A DNA stretch of 64,000 nucleotides, taken from NCBI RefSeq assembly GCF_025336525.1, contig NZ_JAOCZP010000004.1, forward strand, positions 434,001-498,000. Reading direction: 5' to 3'. The notes under the pieces are model-generated. The model ran no database searches and was not told the DNA's origin. It was given only the letters and a program-made list of their open reading frames with translations. The stretch comes from Chelativorans salis. GTDB lineage: Bacteria; Pseudomonadota; Alphaproteobacteria; Rhizobiales; Rhizobiaceae. The translations under genes were made by a program, and so were the position numbers. Shown here one piece after another: positions 20,660-29,298 of this stretch. Position 1 is the stretch's first letter. Every line of letters begins with the position of its first letter.

Positions 20660-20692
20660 GTTCGGGCTTGACCCGAGGACCCGTCCCGGAAT
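20660..20692. repeat. Short intergenic palindromic element after ppa
   Basis: TCGGG-CTTGA-CCCGA (20662-20676) followed by GGACCCGTC. It resembles the 'tcgggcttgacccgaggat' palindromes scattered between genes in many Rhizobiales. It may also act as a weak terminator. Family membership is from memory, not from a search. Confidence 0.45.
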
Positions 20693-20719
20693 GACTGATG
20701 CTTCACCGACGGTTGATCG

Positions 20720-21336
20720 TCAGGGCCGTTGGTATTGGTCGCCGCGCGTGACGTCCGGCAGGGGAACACTGCCAGCGTGGACCGCCGGCTGGTCCATGCC
20801 GCAGTCGAAGCCACGAGCCGCCTCGTCGGCGACGCGGCGAGCCTGCTCATTGGCGTCGGGATTGCCCGTCGCCACCACGTAGCCCACAGCGCAGCCGTCC
20901 CACGCGCTGATCTGGCCAACCTTCTCGACGACCAGCACCTCCACCTCGTCCCGAGGCGTATCGCCGGTCGAGACGGACCAGCGGTGAATGGTGGCGAAGG
21001 GAACCTCGCTCCCTCCTTCCCTGGTGACGCGCCACTCCACAGTTGGGCCGGTGCGGTTGAAGCCGGCAAATGATTCCCAGGTAGGCACTCGTTTCTCTAT
21101 CGGGGAAAGCCGTAGAAGAGCGATTCGCGGGCATCGCTGAAATAGACGAAAATAGGGTAGCCCTTATAGCCGGAGCAGACGAGATCAGCCCAGTGGGCCT
21201 GGTCCTGGTTGCCGCCGGCAAAAACGGCGCAGTCCCGTCCTTCGTCCAATTGGGTGTAAGCGCTTTGGATGTCTTTGGCGCCGGCAGCTACTGGCAATGC
21301 AACGGCCAGAAAAGTTGAGAGCAAACGGTACATCAC
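20720..21336 (-). pseudogene. Frameshifted secreted protein gene (rhizobial conserved hypothetical)
   Basis: Two adjacent minus-strand frames read as one protein. The first (21336-21097) starts with a signal peptide (MMYRLLSTFLAVALPVAAGA) and runs DIQSAYTQLDE to YFSDARESLFYGFPR, then stops at TAG. The second, in the -1 frame, continues (PIEKRV)PTWESFAGFNRTGPTVEWR to GCAVGYVVATGNPDANEQARRVADEAARGFDCG. This is the order of an intact conserved rhizobial hypothetical of about 200 residues. One missing base in the C run at 21102-21105 would explain the break. It could be a real pseudogene or a sequencing error. Confidence 0.65.
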
Positions 21337-21407
21337 TTAATAGCTTTCGCCGAAAACTGCTACTTAAGATAGCAATAGAATATAGAAAATCGCGTTATGC
21401 GTCAAAC

Positions 21408-21734
21408 TCAGGCGTCACTTACCTGTCTGCACCGGCTTGCGAGGGTCTCCGGGTTGCCCGCCGCCGCCACGGTCTTCAGCCGCGATGTTGCGCCTCCGAC
21501 AACAGATACGTTGCCGACAGGGACGCCCAACCATCGCGCGACCAGCTTTTCCAGCGCCTTGTTGGCCTTGCCGTCCTCCGGCACGGCGCGCACGCGGGCC
21601 TTCAGGTGGCAACGCCCGTCGGCTGTCTCTCCGATCCCTTCGACCGCGTCCCTGGAGGATTTTGGCGTGAGCCGCACGAAAACCTCCACCCCTTCCGTCG
21701 TGGAGCGGAAGAAGGACGGCGGCTGGGGGCTCAT
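21408..21734 (-). CDS. DUF167 family protein (YggU-like)
   Basis: A 108-residue protein with the DUF167 core: VFVRLTPKSSRDAVEG, HLKARVRAVPEDGKANKALEKLVARWLGVP and VSVVGGATSRLKTV. The small alpha/beta fold has no established function. It starts 2 bp after the yggT stop on the same strand, the classical yggT-yggU pairing. Confidence 0.88.
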   Translation of the reverse strand: MSPQPPSFFRSTTEGVEVFVRLTPKSSRDAVEGIGETADGRCHLKARVRAVPEDGKANKALEKLVARWLGVPVGNVSVVGGATSRLKTVAAAGNPETLASRCRQVSDA

Positions 21735-21736
21735 GC

Positions 21737-22027
21737 TCAGATGATCGCCGGAGCCACGGTCGTTAGAATGAACTGGCGGAGGAAGAAGATGATGAGGAGA
21801 AGGATGATCGGCGAGATGTCGATGCCGCCCAAATCCGGCATGATGTTGCGGATGGGCCTTAGCGCCGGCTCCGTCACCCGGAACAGGAAATTGCTGAACA
21901 TGCCCACGAACTGATTGCGCGGGTTGACCACGTTGAACGCGTAGAGCCAGGAAAACACCACCGCGGCGATGATGAACCACCAGTAGATGTCGAGCGCCAT
22001 GACGATGGTTTGGATGAGCGCGAGCAT
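21737..22027 (-). CDS. YggT family membrane protein
   Basis: A 96-residue integral membrane protein with two hydrophobic blocks ([38 protein letters not shown]) and the conserved middle [17 protein letters not shown]. YggT proteins are linked to osmotic adaptation, and to cell-division or localisation roles in some bacteria. The start is placed at ATG 22027 ([10 protein letters not shown]); an upstream ATG would add residues overlapping the tRNA promoter region. It is operonic with the DUF167 gene. Confidence 0.85.
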   Translation of the reverse strand: MLALIQTIVMALDIYWWFIIAAVVFSWLYAFNVVNPRNQFVGMFSNFLFRVTEPALRPIRNIMPDLGGIDISPIILLLIIFFLRQFILTTVAPAII

Positions 22028-22108
22028 GCCGATCTCCCAAAGGTTTTGCGACATGTAGCCACTGGCGCGCGGCGCGGCAAGTCCCGTGCCCTTGCCGCAA
22101 TCCAATGC

Positions 22109-22137
22109 TTGACAGGTATAGGGGCCAGGACCTAAAT
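22109..22137 (+). promoter_or_regulatory. Sigma-70 promoter of tRNA-Ala
   Basis: TTGACA (22109-22114), a 17-nt spacer and CTAAAT (22132-22137). The expected start is about 13 bases before the tRNA, which fits a stable RNA promoter. Confidence 0.7.
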
Positions 22138-22157
22138 GCGCCCCGTTCAGGTGGAAC

Positions 22158-22233
22158 GGGGCTGTAGCTCAGATGGGAGAGCGCATCGTTCGCAATGATG
22201 AGGTCAGGGGTTCGATTCCCCTCAGCTCCACCA
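22158..22233 (+). tRNA. tRNA-Ala, anticodon CGC
   Basis: A 76-nt cloverleaf with encoded CCA. The acceptor stem GGGGCTG pairs with CAGCTCC (one G-U). The D arm is GCTCAGATGGGAGAGC. The anticodon stem CATCG/TGATG encloses the loop TTCGCAA, giving anticodon CGC for GCG codons. The T arm is AGGGGTTCGATTCCCCT. Confidence 0.95.
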
Positions 22234-22348
22234 CGATTTGCCCTTAGGGGCTAAGCGAAGATGGATTGTCGAAGCCGCTTCGCCCTATCACCCGCAGCTT
22301 CAACAAACATTTCCCTACTGTTTCCCCGAATAACGCACCACCGGCCGA

Positions 22349-22612
22349 TCAGGTCATGCCGAGGGCGGCCTTGTAGAGGTCGATCATCGCCTCTTCTTCC
22401 TGGCGCTCGGACTGGTCCTTTTTGCGCAGGCGGACGATGGTGCGCACGGCCTTGGTGTCGAAGCCGGTTCCCTTCATCTCGGCGTAGACTTCCTTGATAT
22501 CGTCGGCGATCGTCTTCTTCTCCTCCTCGAGCCGCTCGATGCGCTCGATGAAGGCACGCAACTGCCCGGCGGCAACGGTCTGCGCGGTTTCGGTGGTGAT
22601 GTCGTCGGCCAT
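22349..22612 (-). CDS. gapR: DUF2312 protein, GapR-like nucleoid-associated protein
   Basis: An 87-residue coiled-coil protein: [50 protein letters not shown]. This is the DUF2312 family, whose Caulobacter member GapR binds AT-rich, overtwisted DNA ahead of replication and transcription. It should be an essential or important chromosome-structuring protein here too (inference). It is monocistronic, downstream of and convergent with the tRNA-Ala gene. Confidence 0.9.
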   Translation of the reverse strand: MADDITTETAQTVAAGQLRAFIERIERLEEEKKTIADDIKEVYAEMKGTGFDTKAVRTIVRLRKKDQSERQEEEAMIDLYKAALGMT

Positions 22613-22746
22613 AGTTCGCTCCGGCTGAAGGGGATGACGCCCACGACTCGGGGCGCGTACTGGAAAGAATGCCGGTTCGATGCCTTAGCCGGTGGCCGAG
22701 GTCAAGACGCTTGCGCTCCCTGCAGCCAATGGTGTGGATGAAGCGC

Positions 22747-23055
22747 TCAATGGTCGCCGGGGCGGCTCTTCTCGAAGGAGGCCTTCTGCGCCTCGCTTGC
22801 CTCCGTCTGATACTTTTCCCGCCACTCGGCATAGGGCATGCCGTAGACGATCTCGCGCGACTCGTCCTTGGACAGCGGAATACCGGCCTCTTCTGCCGCT
22901 TCGCGGTACCAGTTGGAGAGGCAGTTGCGGCAGAAGCCGGCGAAGTTCATCAGATCGATGTTCTGCACGTCCGTGCGCTCGCGCAGGTGCGCCACCAGCC
23001 GGCGAAAGGCGGCGGCCTCCAGGTCGCGTTTCTGTTCTTGCGAAAGATCGGTCAT
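22747..23055 (-). CDS. DUF1244 family protein
   Basis: A 102-residue protein with the DUF1244 pattern: AFRRLVAHLRERTDVQNIDLMNFAGFCRNCLSNWYREAAEEAG and EIVYGMPYAEWREKYQ. The conserved CRNC pair may bind metal or be redox active; function is unknown. It lies 15 bp after the N-formylglutamate amidohydrolase stop on the same strand, a pairing that points to an operon. Confidence 0.88.
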   Translation of the reverse strand: MTDLSQEQKRDLEAAAFRRLVAHLRERTDVQNIDLMNFAGFCRNCLSNWYREAAEEAGIPLSKDESREIVYGMPYAEWREKYQTEASEAQKASFEKSRPGDH

Positions 23056-23070
23056 GGCGGCCTCCTGGGT

Positions 23071-23868
23071 TTACACGGGGCCGGTGCGCGAGCCGGCCAT
23101 TCTCACTTCGTGGATATCGGGGCGGGCGTTGATGGCGTCAAGGATCGGCGCCAGACGCCCCGCCCATTCCGTCGCTCCCGCCTCGGCGACGACTAGGTCC
23201 TGACGCAGCTCGATGAGCGCGTGGGCGAAGCCGTTGGCCGTGCAATGGCGGAACATGGTGTCGCCGCGCAGCGCTCCGTCATAGGGCTCGTTGTCGCCGA
23301 CGACGAGGCCCGGCTCGCCCTTCAGCGCCTCGAGAAGCGGATGCACTGCGCGCTCGTCGCTGTCCCACAGGATGCCGACGTGCCAAGGGCGCTCCCGACC
23401 CTGCATGAAGGGGGTGAAAGAGTGGATGGAGATGACCAGCGGAGGCATTTCGGAAGTCTTCGCCACGGAGGCGATGAGCGCGGCCACTGCGTCGTGATAA
23501 GGGGTGTAGAAGGCATCCAGCCGCTTCTGCCGCTCTTCCTCCGAGATCGGGTAATTTCCCGGCACCACAGTGCCGTCATAGAGCTGCCTTATCAACGTCG
23601 GATCGTCGGGCCCGCGGTTGGGATCGATGAGAAGCCGCGAGAAGCGCGCCATGATGGCGGGTGCGCCGGTCAGCGCGGCAAGCTTCCGCGTCACCATCTC
23701 GACGCCGATGTCGTAGGCGATGTGGCGCGCGAACTCGGCCGCCGGCAACCCGAGATCGCCGTATTCGTCGGGCAGGGCGTTGAAGGCATGGTCGGCCAGG
23801 AGCACGAGGCCTTTGCTGCGGTCGCCGTCAACGAGTTCGAACGGGGCAAAGAGGGAGCTGCGTGTCAT
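23071..23868 (-). CDS. N-formylglutamate amidohydrolase family protein
   Basis: A 265-residue zinc-dependent hydrolase of the N-formylglutamate amidohydrolase (HutG) family. Key segments are LLADHAFNALPDEYG, MARFSRLLIDPNRGPDDPTL, VISIHSFTP, VGDNEPYDG and HALIELRQDLV. The true substrate is uncertain, because the gene is away from other hut genes and many paralogs act on other formyl or acyl amides. The start is ATG 23868 (MTRSSLFAPFELVDG). It is followed by the DUF1244 gene. Confidence 0.85.
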   Translation of the reverse strand: MTRSSLFAPFELVDGDRSKGLVLLADHAFNALPDEYGDLGLPAAEFARHIAYDIGVEMVTRKLAALTGAPAIMARFSRLLIDPNRGPDDPTLIRQLYDGTVVPGNYPISEEERQKRLDAFYTPYHDAVAALIASVAKTSEMPPLVISIHSFTPFMQGRERPWHVGILWDSDERAVHPLLEALKGEPGLVVGDNEPYDGALRGDTMFRHCTANGFAHALIELRQDLVVAEAGATEWAGRLAPILDAINARPDIHEVRMAGSRTGPV

Positions 23869-24030
23869 GCGGGCCGGAGAAATGTGTCGGTGGGTGGCTC
23901 GTCTTCCCATGAAGTGCGCTGGCATGCAATGCCGCGGTCGCCGGAGATTGGGCCTTCCATGCGCGTTGACACGAGCACTGAGTTTGCGGAAAAGGGGAGC
24001 CATGTCGATTTCTCTTTGCCGAACCTGATC

Positions 24031-24510
24031 ATGCCGTTCGCGGGGCTGCATATGCTGCGTCGGGCGGGTGCCGTGGTGCTGGCCGTGACGGCCGGCGTCC
24101 TGTTTGCGGGGGCGCCGCCGGCGAAGGCCGATCTGCGCATCTGCAATGCGACGCAGAACCTGGTGGGTGTGGCCATCGGATATCGCGCCCGCACGGGCTG
24201 GATAAGTGAAGGCTGGTGGCATATAGACGCGTCGAGCTGCAAGACCCTGATCGAGGGCCCCTTGGAGTCTCGCTACTACTATCTTTATGCCGAGGACGCC
24301 ACGCGCGGCGGCCGCTGGGAAGGGCCGATCCAGATGTGCGTGGACGACAAGGAATTCAAGGTCACCGGTGTCAACGACTGCCTCACGCGCGGTTATCAGC
24401 GCGCCGGTTTCCAAGAATACGATACGGGCGAACAGGAGAACTGGATGGTGCAGCTTACCGACGGCCCCGCAACCGACGGCACGGCCGTGACGGGAGCCGG
24501 CAACCCATGA
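24031..24510 (+). CDS. DUF1036 family secreted/membrane protein
   Basis: A 159-residue protein with an N-terminal signal (RRAGAVVLAVTAGVLFAGAPPAKA) and the DUF1036 domain: DLRICNATQNLVGVAIGYRARTGWISEGWW, CKTLIEGPLESRYYYLYAEDA, and two later Cys in MCVDDKEFKV and NDCLTRGYQ. Function is unknown. The start is uncertain: ATG 24031 or ATG 24052. The stop overlaps the pyk start (ATGA), so expression is coupled with pyruvate kinase, as in many rhizobia. Confidence 0.82.
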   Translation: MPFAGLHMLRRAGAVVLAVTAGVLFAGAPPAKADLRICNATQNLVGVAIGYRARTGWISEGWWHIDASSCKTLIEGPLESRYYYLYAEDATRGGRWEGPIQMCVDDKEFKVTGVNDCLTRGYQRAGFQEYDTGEQENWMVQLTDGPATDGTAVTGAGNP

Positions 24511-25943
24511 GGCGAAGCCGCAAGGTCAAGATTCTCGCCACGCTCGGCCCTGCTTCCTCCGACGAGGCGATGATCGCCAAGCTCTATGAGGCGGGGGCGG
24601 ACGTCTTCCGCATCAATATGAGCCATACCGACCATGCGAGCATGCGTGCGCTGGTGACGCGCATACGGGAGGTGGAAAAAAGGATCGGCCGGCCGATCGG
24701 CATCCTCGCCGACCTTCAGGGGCCGAAGCTGCGCGTCGGCACGTTTACGGAGAAAAGCGTTACGCTCAAGGTCGGCCAGGAGTTCACCCTCGACGCCGAT
24801 CCCGCATCGGGCGACGCAAGCCGCGTGCACCTGCCGCATCCGGAAATCCTGGAAGCGGTCGAGCCGGGCCACCGCCTGCTTATCGATGACGGGCGCCTGC
24901 AGCTCAAGGCGGAGAAGAGCGATGGGCGCTCGATCCTGTGCCGGGTCGTCGCAGGCACCACCATCTCCGACCGCAAGGGCGTCAGCCTGCCTGACACCGA
25001 GTTGCCGCTCGGAGCGCTGACGGACAAGGACCGCAAGGACCTCGATGCCATCCTGACGACGGGGGTGGACTGGATCGCGCTGTCCTTCATACAGCGGCCG
25101 GAGGACTTGGCCGAGGTGCGCAAGATCGTGCGCGGCCGTTCCGCGCTCATGGCCAAAATCGAGAAGCCGCAGGCGGTGAAGCGACTGCCGGAGATCATCG
25201 AGCTTTCCGACGCCCTGATGGTGGCGCGCGGCGACCTCGGCGTGGAGATGCCGCTGGAGAGAGTCCCCGGCATTCAGAAGCAGATCACCCGCGCCTGCCG
25301 CCGCGCCGGCAAACCGGTGGTCGTAGCCACGCAGATGCTGGAATCCATGATCACCACGCCGGTGCCCACGCGCGCCGAAGTTTCCGACGTGGCGACCGCC
25401 GTCTTCGAGGGGGCGGACGCTATCATGCTTTCGGCCGAATCGGCGGCAGGGAAATATCCGGTGGAAGCGGTGGCAACCATGAATTCCATCGCCCAGCAGG
25501 TCGAGCGCGACCCCACCTATGACAGCATCATAAACGCCCAGCGCGGCGAGCCGGAGGCGACGGGCGCCGACGCCATCTCGCTCGCCTCCAGGCAAATCGC
25601 CGAGACGTTGAAGCTGTCAGCCATCATCACCTACACGGCGTCCGGTACGACAGGCCTGCGTGCGGCGCGTGAGCGGCCATATGTGCCCATCATCGCGTTG
25701 TCGCCGGTGGTGGAGACGGCGCGGCGCCTGAGCCTCGTCTGGGGTACCCACTGCGTGGTCTCGGAGGATGCGACGGACCTCGACGATATGGTCGACCGCG
25801 CTTGCCGCATCGCCTATGAGGAGCAGTTCGCCAAGCCCGGCGACCGTGTCATCATCACTGCCGGCGTGCCTCTCAGGACGCCGGGTTCCACCAACATGCT
25901 GCGGATCGCCTATATCGGCTCGGACGGGCTTGGTGGGCTGTAG
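24507..25943 (+). CDS. pyk: Pyruvate kinase
   Basis: A 478-residue glycolytic enzyme making pyruvate and ATP from phosphoenolpyruvate. It has the N-terminal KILATLGPASSDE, FRINMSHTDH and DLQGPKLR. The active-site signature LMAKIEKPQAVKRLPEI is followed by ARGDLGVEMPLE and ATQMLESMITTPVPTRAEVSDVATAV. The C-terminal domain contains TASGTTGLRAARERP. It is translationally coupled to the DUF1036 gene and convergent with the TPR gene. Confidence 0.96.
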   Translation: MRRSRKVKILATLGPASSDEAMIAKLYEAGADVFRINMSHTDHASMRALVTRIREVEKRIGRPIGILADLQGPKLRVGTFTEKSVTLKVGQEFTLDADPASGDASRVHLPHPEILEAVEPGHRLLIDDGRLQLKAEKSDGRSILCRVVAGTTISDRKGVSLPDTELPLGALTDKDRKDLDAILTTGVDWIALSFIQRPEDLAEVRKIVRGRSALMAKIEKPQAVKRLPEIIELSDALMVARGDLGVEMPLERVPGIQKQITRACRRAGKPVVVATQMLESMITTPVPTRAEVSDVATAVFEGADAIMLSAESAAGKYPVEAVATMNSIAQQVERDPTYDSIINAQRGEPEATGADAISLASRQIAETLKLSAIITYTASGTTGLRAARERPYVPIIALSPVVETARRLSLVWGTHCVVSEDATDLDDMVDRACRIAYEEQFAKPGDRVIITAGVPLRTPGSTNMLRIAYIGSDGLGGL

Positions 25944-25957
25944 GGGAAGACGAGCGG

Positions 25958-26539
25958 TCAGAGCCGCTCGTCGGTCTGCTCCTCGACGATCCGTATGAGG
26001 GCACGCTGGGCGTTGCGTTTCATGGGATAGATGTCCAGCATGCGGCGGTAGACCTCAAGCGCCTGCTCCTCGCGGCCTGTTGCGCGCAATATCCCCGCAA
26101 GGCCGCTCAGCGCGCCGAAATGGCGCGGTTCGATCGTCAGCGTGCGCGACAGGTCGGACATGGCGCGGCTGAAGTCGTTCATCATCAGATAAACCAGCGC
26201 CCGGCTGCTCCAGCCTTCGACGTACTCGGGATAAAGGGTGGTCGCTTCGTCGAGCAGGTCGAGGGCGACGTGATATTTCTCATCCGCGGCGGCCTTGCGC
26301 GCCCATTCGATGAGAAGGTCCGCCGTCGCGCCGCCGGAACTCAGCCATTCCTCGCGGATGCGCTCGGCGATGCGGCGGGCGGCCGCCTCGTTGCGCTCCT
26401 GCTTCAGATCGGCGAATAGTTGGTCCAGCCGGCTCTGCTCGGTCTCGGAAGAGGCGGCTGCATTCCGTGTCTCGGCGGCTGCTGCCGGCAAGGCCAGCAG
26501 CGCGAAGGAAAGACAGCCGGACAGGACAAATTTGCGCAT
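25958..26539 (-). CDS. Secreted TPR-repeat protein
   Basis: A 193-residue protein with a signal peptide (MRKFVLSGCLSFALLALPAAA) and tetratricopeptide-type helices: ALDLLDEATTLYPEYVEGWSSRALVYLMMNDFSRAMSDLSRTLTIEPRHFGALSGLAGILRATGREEQALEVYRRMLDIYP. It is probably a periplasmic scaffold; partners are unknown. It converges on pyk with a 14-bp gap. Confidence 0.82.
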   Translation of the reverse strand: MRKFVLSGCLSFALLALPAAAAETRNAAASSETEQSRLDQLFADLKQERNEAAARRIAERIREEWLSSGGATADLLIEWARKAAADEKYHVALDLLDEATTLYPEYVEGWSSRALVYLMMNDFSRAMSDLSRTLTIEPRHFGALSGLAGILRATGREEQALEVYRRMLDIYPMKRNAQRALIRIVEEQTDERL

Positions 26540-26606
26540 GGGGGCGAGTTTACCCGCCCCAGCGCCGGGAGAAAAGTGAAATCCGCGTGAGTGGCCGGTA
26601 AGCCGA

Positions 26607-26732
26607 TTAGCCCTGGCGGGCTTTGAAGCGCGGATTGGACTTGTTGATAATGTAGATGCGGCCCTTGCGGCGAACCAAGCGGTTCTCGCGGTGGCGGCTC
26701 TTCAGCGCTTTCAGCGAATTCTTTATCTTCAT
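26607..26732 (-). CDS. rpmJ: 50S ribosomal protein L36, zinc-free form
   Basis: A 41-residue basic protein beginning [18 protein letters not shown] and ending [10 protein letters not shown]. This is the L36 variant without the Cys/His zinc ligands (C-minus, YkgO-like), which is the usual L36 in Rhizobiales. It binds 23S rRNA in the large subunit. It stands alone between the TPR gene and purK. Confidence 0.92.
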   Translation of the reverse strand: MKIKNSLKALKSRHRENRLVRRKGRIYIINKSNPRFKARQG

Positions 26733-26856
26733 GGTCTTGCCCGTCGCGGGACCCTGGGGCCCGAAAGAGTGATGGCCTTACGGCCCGAAACAAAAGACGC
26801 GCCTTCCCGGCGCGCCGCAATTCGAGTGGGGACATAGACGAGGAAACGCCATTATG

Positions 26857-27975
26857 TCAACCGTTCTGGAGGCTACCCTTCCCTCCCGCCGGGTTGCCAT
26901 CGAGGGGAAGGAGGCGGGTGTAGTGACCCATCTTGCGGCCCGGGCGAGCCTCGGCCTTGCCGTAGAGATGCAACACGACGTCCGGCTCGGCCAGGAGTGC
27001 GGCCGCCCGCTCTTGCTCGGTGCCCAGGAGGTTGGTCATGACGCAGTTGGCGTGACGCGTGGTGCTGCCCAGTGGCAAGCCGGCAACGGCGCGAATGTGC
27101 TGCTCGAATTGGGAGACGAGGCAGGCCGCCTCGGTCCAGTGGCCGGAATTGTGTACCCGGGGCGCGATCTCGTTGGCAAGCAGTGTGCCGTCCTTCATCA
27201 CGAAGAACTCCACGCCGATGACACCCACATAGCCGAGCGCGGACAAGATGGTGAAGGCCGTCTCGCGCGCCGTCTCCGCCGTGGCGGGCGAGATGGCCGC
27301 CGGCACGTTGGAGCGGAAGAGGATGCCATCACGGTGGATGTTCTCGGCCGGGTCGTAGGCCGCCATGGAGCCGTCCGTCCCGCGTGCGGCAATCACCGAA
27401 ACTTCGCGCTCGAAAGCCACAAGGTCCTCCAGAACGAGGGGAACGCCGCCCATCTGCGCAAAGCAACCCTTCACGTCGCGCGTTGTGGAGCGAAATACGC
27501 GCTGGCCCTTGCCGTCGTAACCCATGCGCCGCGTCTTCAGGACTCCTCGGCCGCCGAAGGCGGAAAGTCCGCGCTCCAGATCCTCGTCATTGTCCACCGA
27601 GATGAAGGGCGCTGTGGATACTCCCGCGGAATTCAGGAATATCTTTTCCGCCAGGCGGTCCTGCGCGGCTTCCAGCGCTTCGGGGGGCGGGTAGACGGCC
27701 AGTTGCTCGTTCAGCGAACGGATGGCCGAAATCGGCACGTTCTCGAACTCGTAGGTTACCACGTCGCTAGCGTTGGCGAGCTTTTCCAGCGCTTTGCCGT
27801 CGTCATAAGGGGCGGCAATATGCAGGCCCGCCACCTGCGCAGCCGGGCAGTCCCGGTCCGGCTCGAGGATGGCCGTGCGATAGCCGAGTCCGGCCGCCGC
27901 CATGGCCAGCATGCGGCCAAGCTGGCCGCCGCCGACGATGCCGATAGTCGCGCCTGGCGCCAGCGCCTTCGTCAT
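26857..27975 (-). CDS. purK: 5-(Carboxyamino)imidazole ribonucleotide synthase
   Basis: A 372-residue ATP-grasp enzyme that carboxylates AIR to N5-CAIR in purine synthesis. It has the N-terminal [29 protein letters not shown], and the ATP-grasp segments [42 protein letters not shown]. The start (ATG 27975) overlaps the end of purE by 4 nt, so the two act as a coupled purEK pair. Confidence 0.95.
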   Translation of the reverse strand: MTKALAPGATIGIVGGGQLGRMLAMAAAGLGYRTAILEPDRDCPAAQVAGLHIAAPYDDGKALEKLANASDVVTYEFENVPISAIRSLNEQLAVYPPPEALEAAQDRLAEKIFLNSAGVSTAPFISVDNDEDLERGLSAFGGRGVLKTRRMGYDGKGQRVFRSTTRDVKGCFAQMGGVPLVLEDLVAFEREVSVIAARGTDGSMAAYDPAENIHRDGILFRSNVPAAISPATAETARETAFTILSALGYVGVIGVEFFVMKDGTLLANEIAPRVHNSGHWTEAACLVSQFEQHIRAVAGLPLGSTTRHANCVMTNLLGTEQERAAALLAEPDVVLHLYGKAEARPGRKMGHYTRLLPLDGNPAGGKGSLQNG

Positions 27976-28469
27976 TGTTCCGCCGCTGGTCGTTCGGCCA
28001 CCTTTTCCGACTGTGCGGCGCGCCAGGCATCGAGCCGCCCGGCCAGCGCCGCGTCGGAGAGGGCGAGGACGGCAGCCGCCAGAAGGGCCGCGTTCACCGC
28101 GCCGGCGCGGCCGATGGCCAGCGTGCCGACGGGAACGCCGGCCGGCATCTGCACGATGGAAAGAAGTGAATCCTGGCCTGAAAGAGCGCGCGACTGGACC
28201 GGCACGCCGAAGACCGGCAGCGGCGTCAGCGCCGCCGTCATGCCCGGCAGGTGGGCGGCCCCGCCGGCCCCGGCAATGATGACGCGGAAGCCTTCCGCCT
28301 TGGCGCCCCTGGCGAAGGCATAGAGCCTGTCGGGTGTGCGGTGGGCCGAGACGATACGCACGTCGTGGCCCACCCCCAGCGCCTCCAGCGTTTCGGCGGC
28401 GTGGCGCATGGTCTCCCAGTCGGACTGGCTTCCCATGATGATGGCGACGTCGGGCCGCTGGCTGCTCAT
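27972..28469 (-). CDS. purE: N5-CAIR mutase
   Basis: A 165-residue class I PurE, converting N5-CAIR to CAIR after PurK. It shows the N-terminal [12 protein letters not shown], the catalytic [10 protein letters not shown], the [13 protein letters not shown] loop and PVFGVPVQS. It is the first gene of the purEK operon and overlaps purK by 4 nt. Confidence 0.95.
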   Translation of the reverse strand: MSSQRPDVAIIMGSQSDWETMRHAAETLEALGVGHDVRIVSAHRTPDRLYAFARGAKAEGFRVIIAGAGGAAHLPGMTAALTPLPVFGVPVQSRALSGQDSLLSIVQMPAGVPVGTLAIGRAGAVNAALLAAAVLALSDAALAGRLDAWRAAQSEKVAERPAAEQ

Positions 28470-28601
28470 GAGGATATTCCACTTTGCTTCACGAACCCGC
28501 TGTAGCCAATAGCGTTCGGTGTCGCAAGCGGCGCTTTATGGCATCGGCCCGAGAATCGGTATCGATCTTCGGAGATTACGGTACTCAGCGTGAGGGACGC
28601 T

Positions 28602-28805
28602 CTAAGCGATGATGTCGGGGATGATGCGGTCTTCCAGCTGCTGCAGACGATCTTTCAGCGCCAGCTTCTTTTTCTTCATGCGCTGGATTTGCAGGGGATC
28701 GCAGCCGGATGCGATCATCGCATTGATGGCGGCGTCGAAATCGGCATGGTCCTGCTTCAAACGGGCGAATTCGCGACGAATCTCGGCCTGTTCCTGTTCC
28801 GACAT
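28602..28805 (-). CDS. DUF465 family small helical protein (YdcH-like)
   Basis: A 67-residue, highly charged helical hairpin: EIRREFARLKQDHADFDAAINAMIASGCDPLQIQRMKKKKLALKDRLQQLE. The KKKLALKD motif is characteristic of DUF465; function is unknown. The start is set at ATG 28805 (MSEQEQAE). It is divergent from a second, shorter DUF465 gene; the two share a 248-bp promoter region with a palindrome and a Pho box. Confidence 0.82.
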   Translation of the reverse strand: MSEQEQAEIRREFARLKQDHADFDAAINAMIASGCDPLQIQRMKKKKLALKDRLQQLEDRIIPDIIA

Positions 28806-28933
28806 GATCACTATCTGCCTGGTCTCCGGCGCAGAATACCGGCCCGCACGCAAAACGCGCGCGGATACCCGCACTGAGGCCGTTCCCGGATCGAGAACAA
28901 CGTTTTTTCATACCACATTTCGTGTTGGCGATA

Positions 28934-28953
28934 AATGCATACCGTTATGCATT
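28934..28953. promoter_or_regulatory. 20-bp palindrome between the divergent DUF465 genes
   Basis: AATGCATA-CCGT-TATGCATT has perfect 8-bp arms and a 4-nt centre. It is placed like an operator in the shared promoter region. No regulator is known for it. Confidence 0.5.
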
Positions 28954-28979
28954 CGACAATGACGCGCGACGATGGCACA

Positions 28980-28997
28980 CTGTCATCATGCCGTCAT
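28980..28997 (+). promoter_or_regulatory. Candidate Pho box (PhoB site)
   Basis: CTGTCAT-CATG-CCGTCAT: two direct 7-mers separated by 4 bp, 13 of 14 positions as in the CTGTCAT consensus of PhoB. It lies 57 bases before the ATG of the second DUF465 gene, and TACATT (29013-29018) could be the -10. Confidence 0.6.
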
Positions 28998-29053
28998 GGA
29001 AGAGGGCGGGGTTACATTCTAGGCGGCTACGAGGAACCTAATGGAGACCCACC

Positions 29054-29233
29054 ATGTCGCTTGAATCCCATCTTGCAGAGCTGCAGCGTAAGCACGGCGA
29101 TCTTCAGCGCGAGATCGACGACGCATTGATGCATCCTTCCGTGGATGAACTGGAAATCGCGAAGCTCAAGAGACGCAAGCTGGCCATCAAGGACGAGATG
29201 CAGAAAATCAAGACGAAACAGACTCGGCACTGA
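29054..29233 (+). CDS. Second DUF465 family small protein
   Basis: A 59-residue charged helical protein, MSLESHLAELQRKHGDLQRE with the DUF465 core LEIAKLKRRKLAIKDEMQKIK. It is shorter than its divergent neighbour (59 against 67). The ATG at 29054 follows GGAGACCCACC. A Pho box upstream suggests phosphate control (inference). A strong hairpin follows at 29299-29328. Confidence 0.85.
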   Translation: MSLESHLAELQRKHGDLQREIDDALMHPSVDELEIAKLKRRKLAIKDEMQKIKTKQTRH

Positions 29234-29298
29234 CCTGGAAAGACGGCGCTGCCATACGGGAGGACTTGCCGGCTGACGGGGACTAAGCGCCGCTTCCA

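Noticed and set aside
22158-22348. tRNA-Ala as an integration site for a genomic island
   Set aside because: Both flanks are conserved housekeeping genes (yggT, gapR). No integrase or repeated tRNA 3' end was seen.
24396-25595. A 399-codon minus-strand open frame opposite pyk
   Set aside because: The pyruvate kinase frame has every family signature; the antisense product is low-complexity His/Arg-rich.
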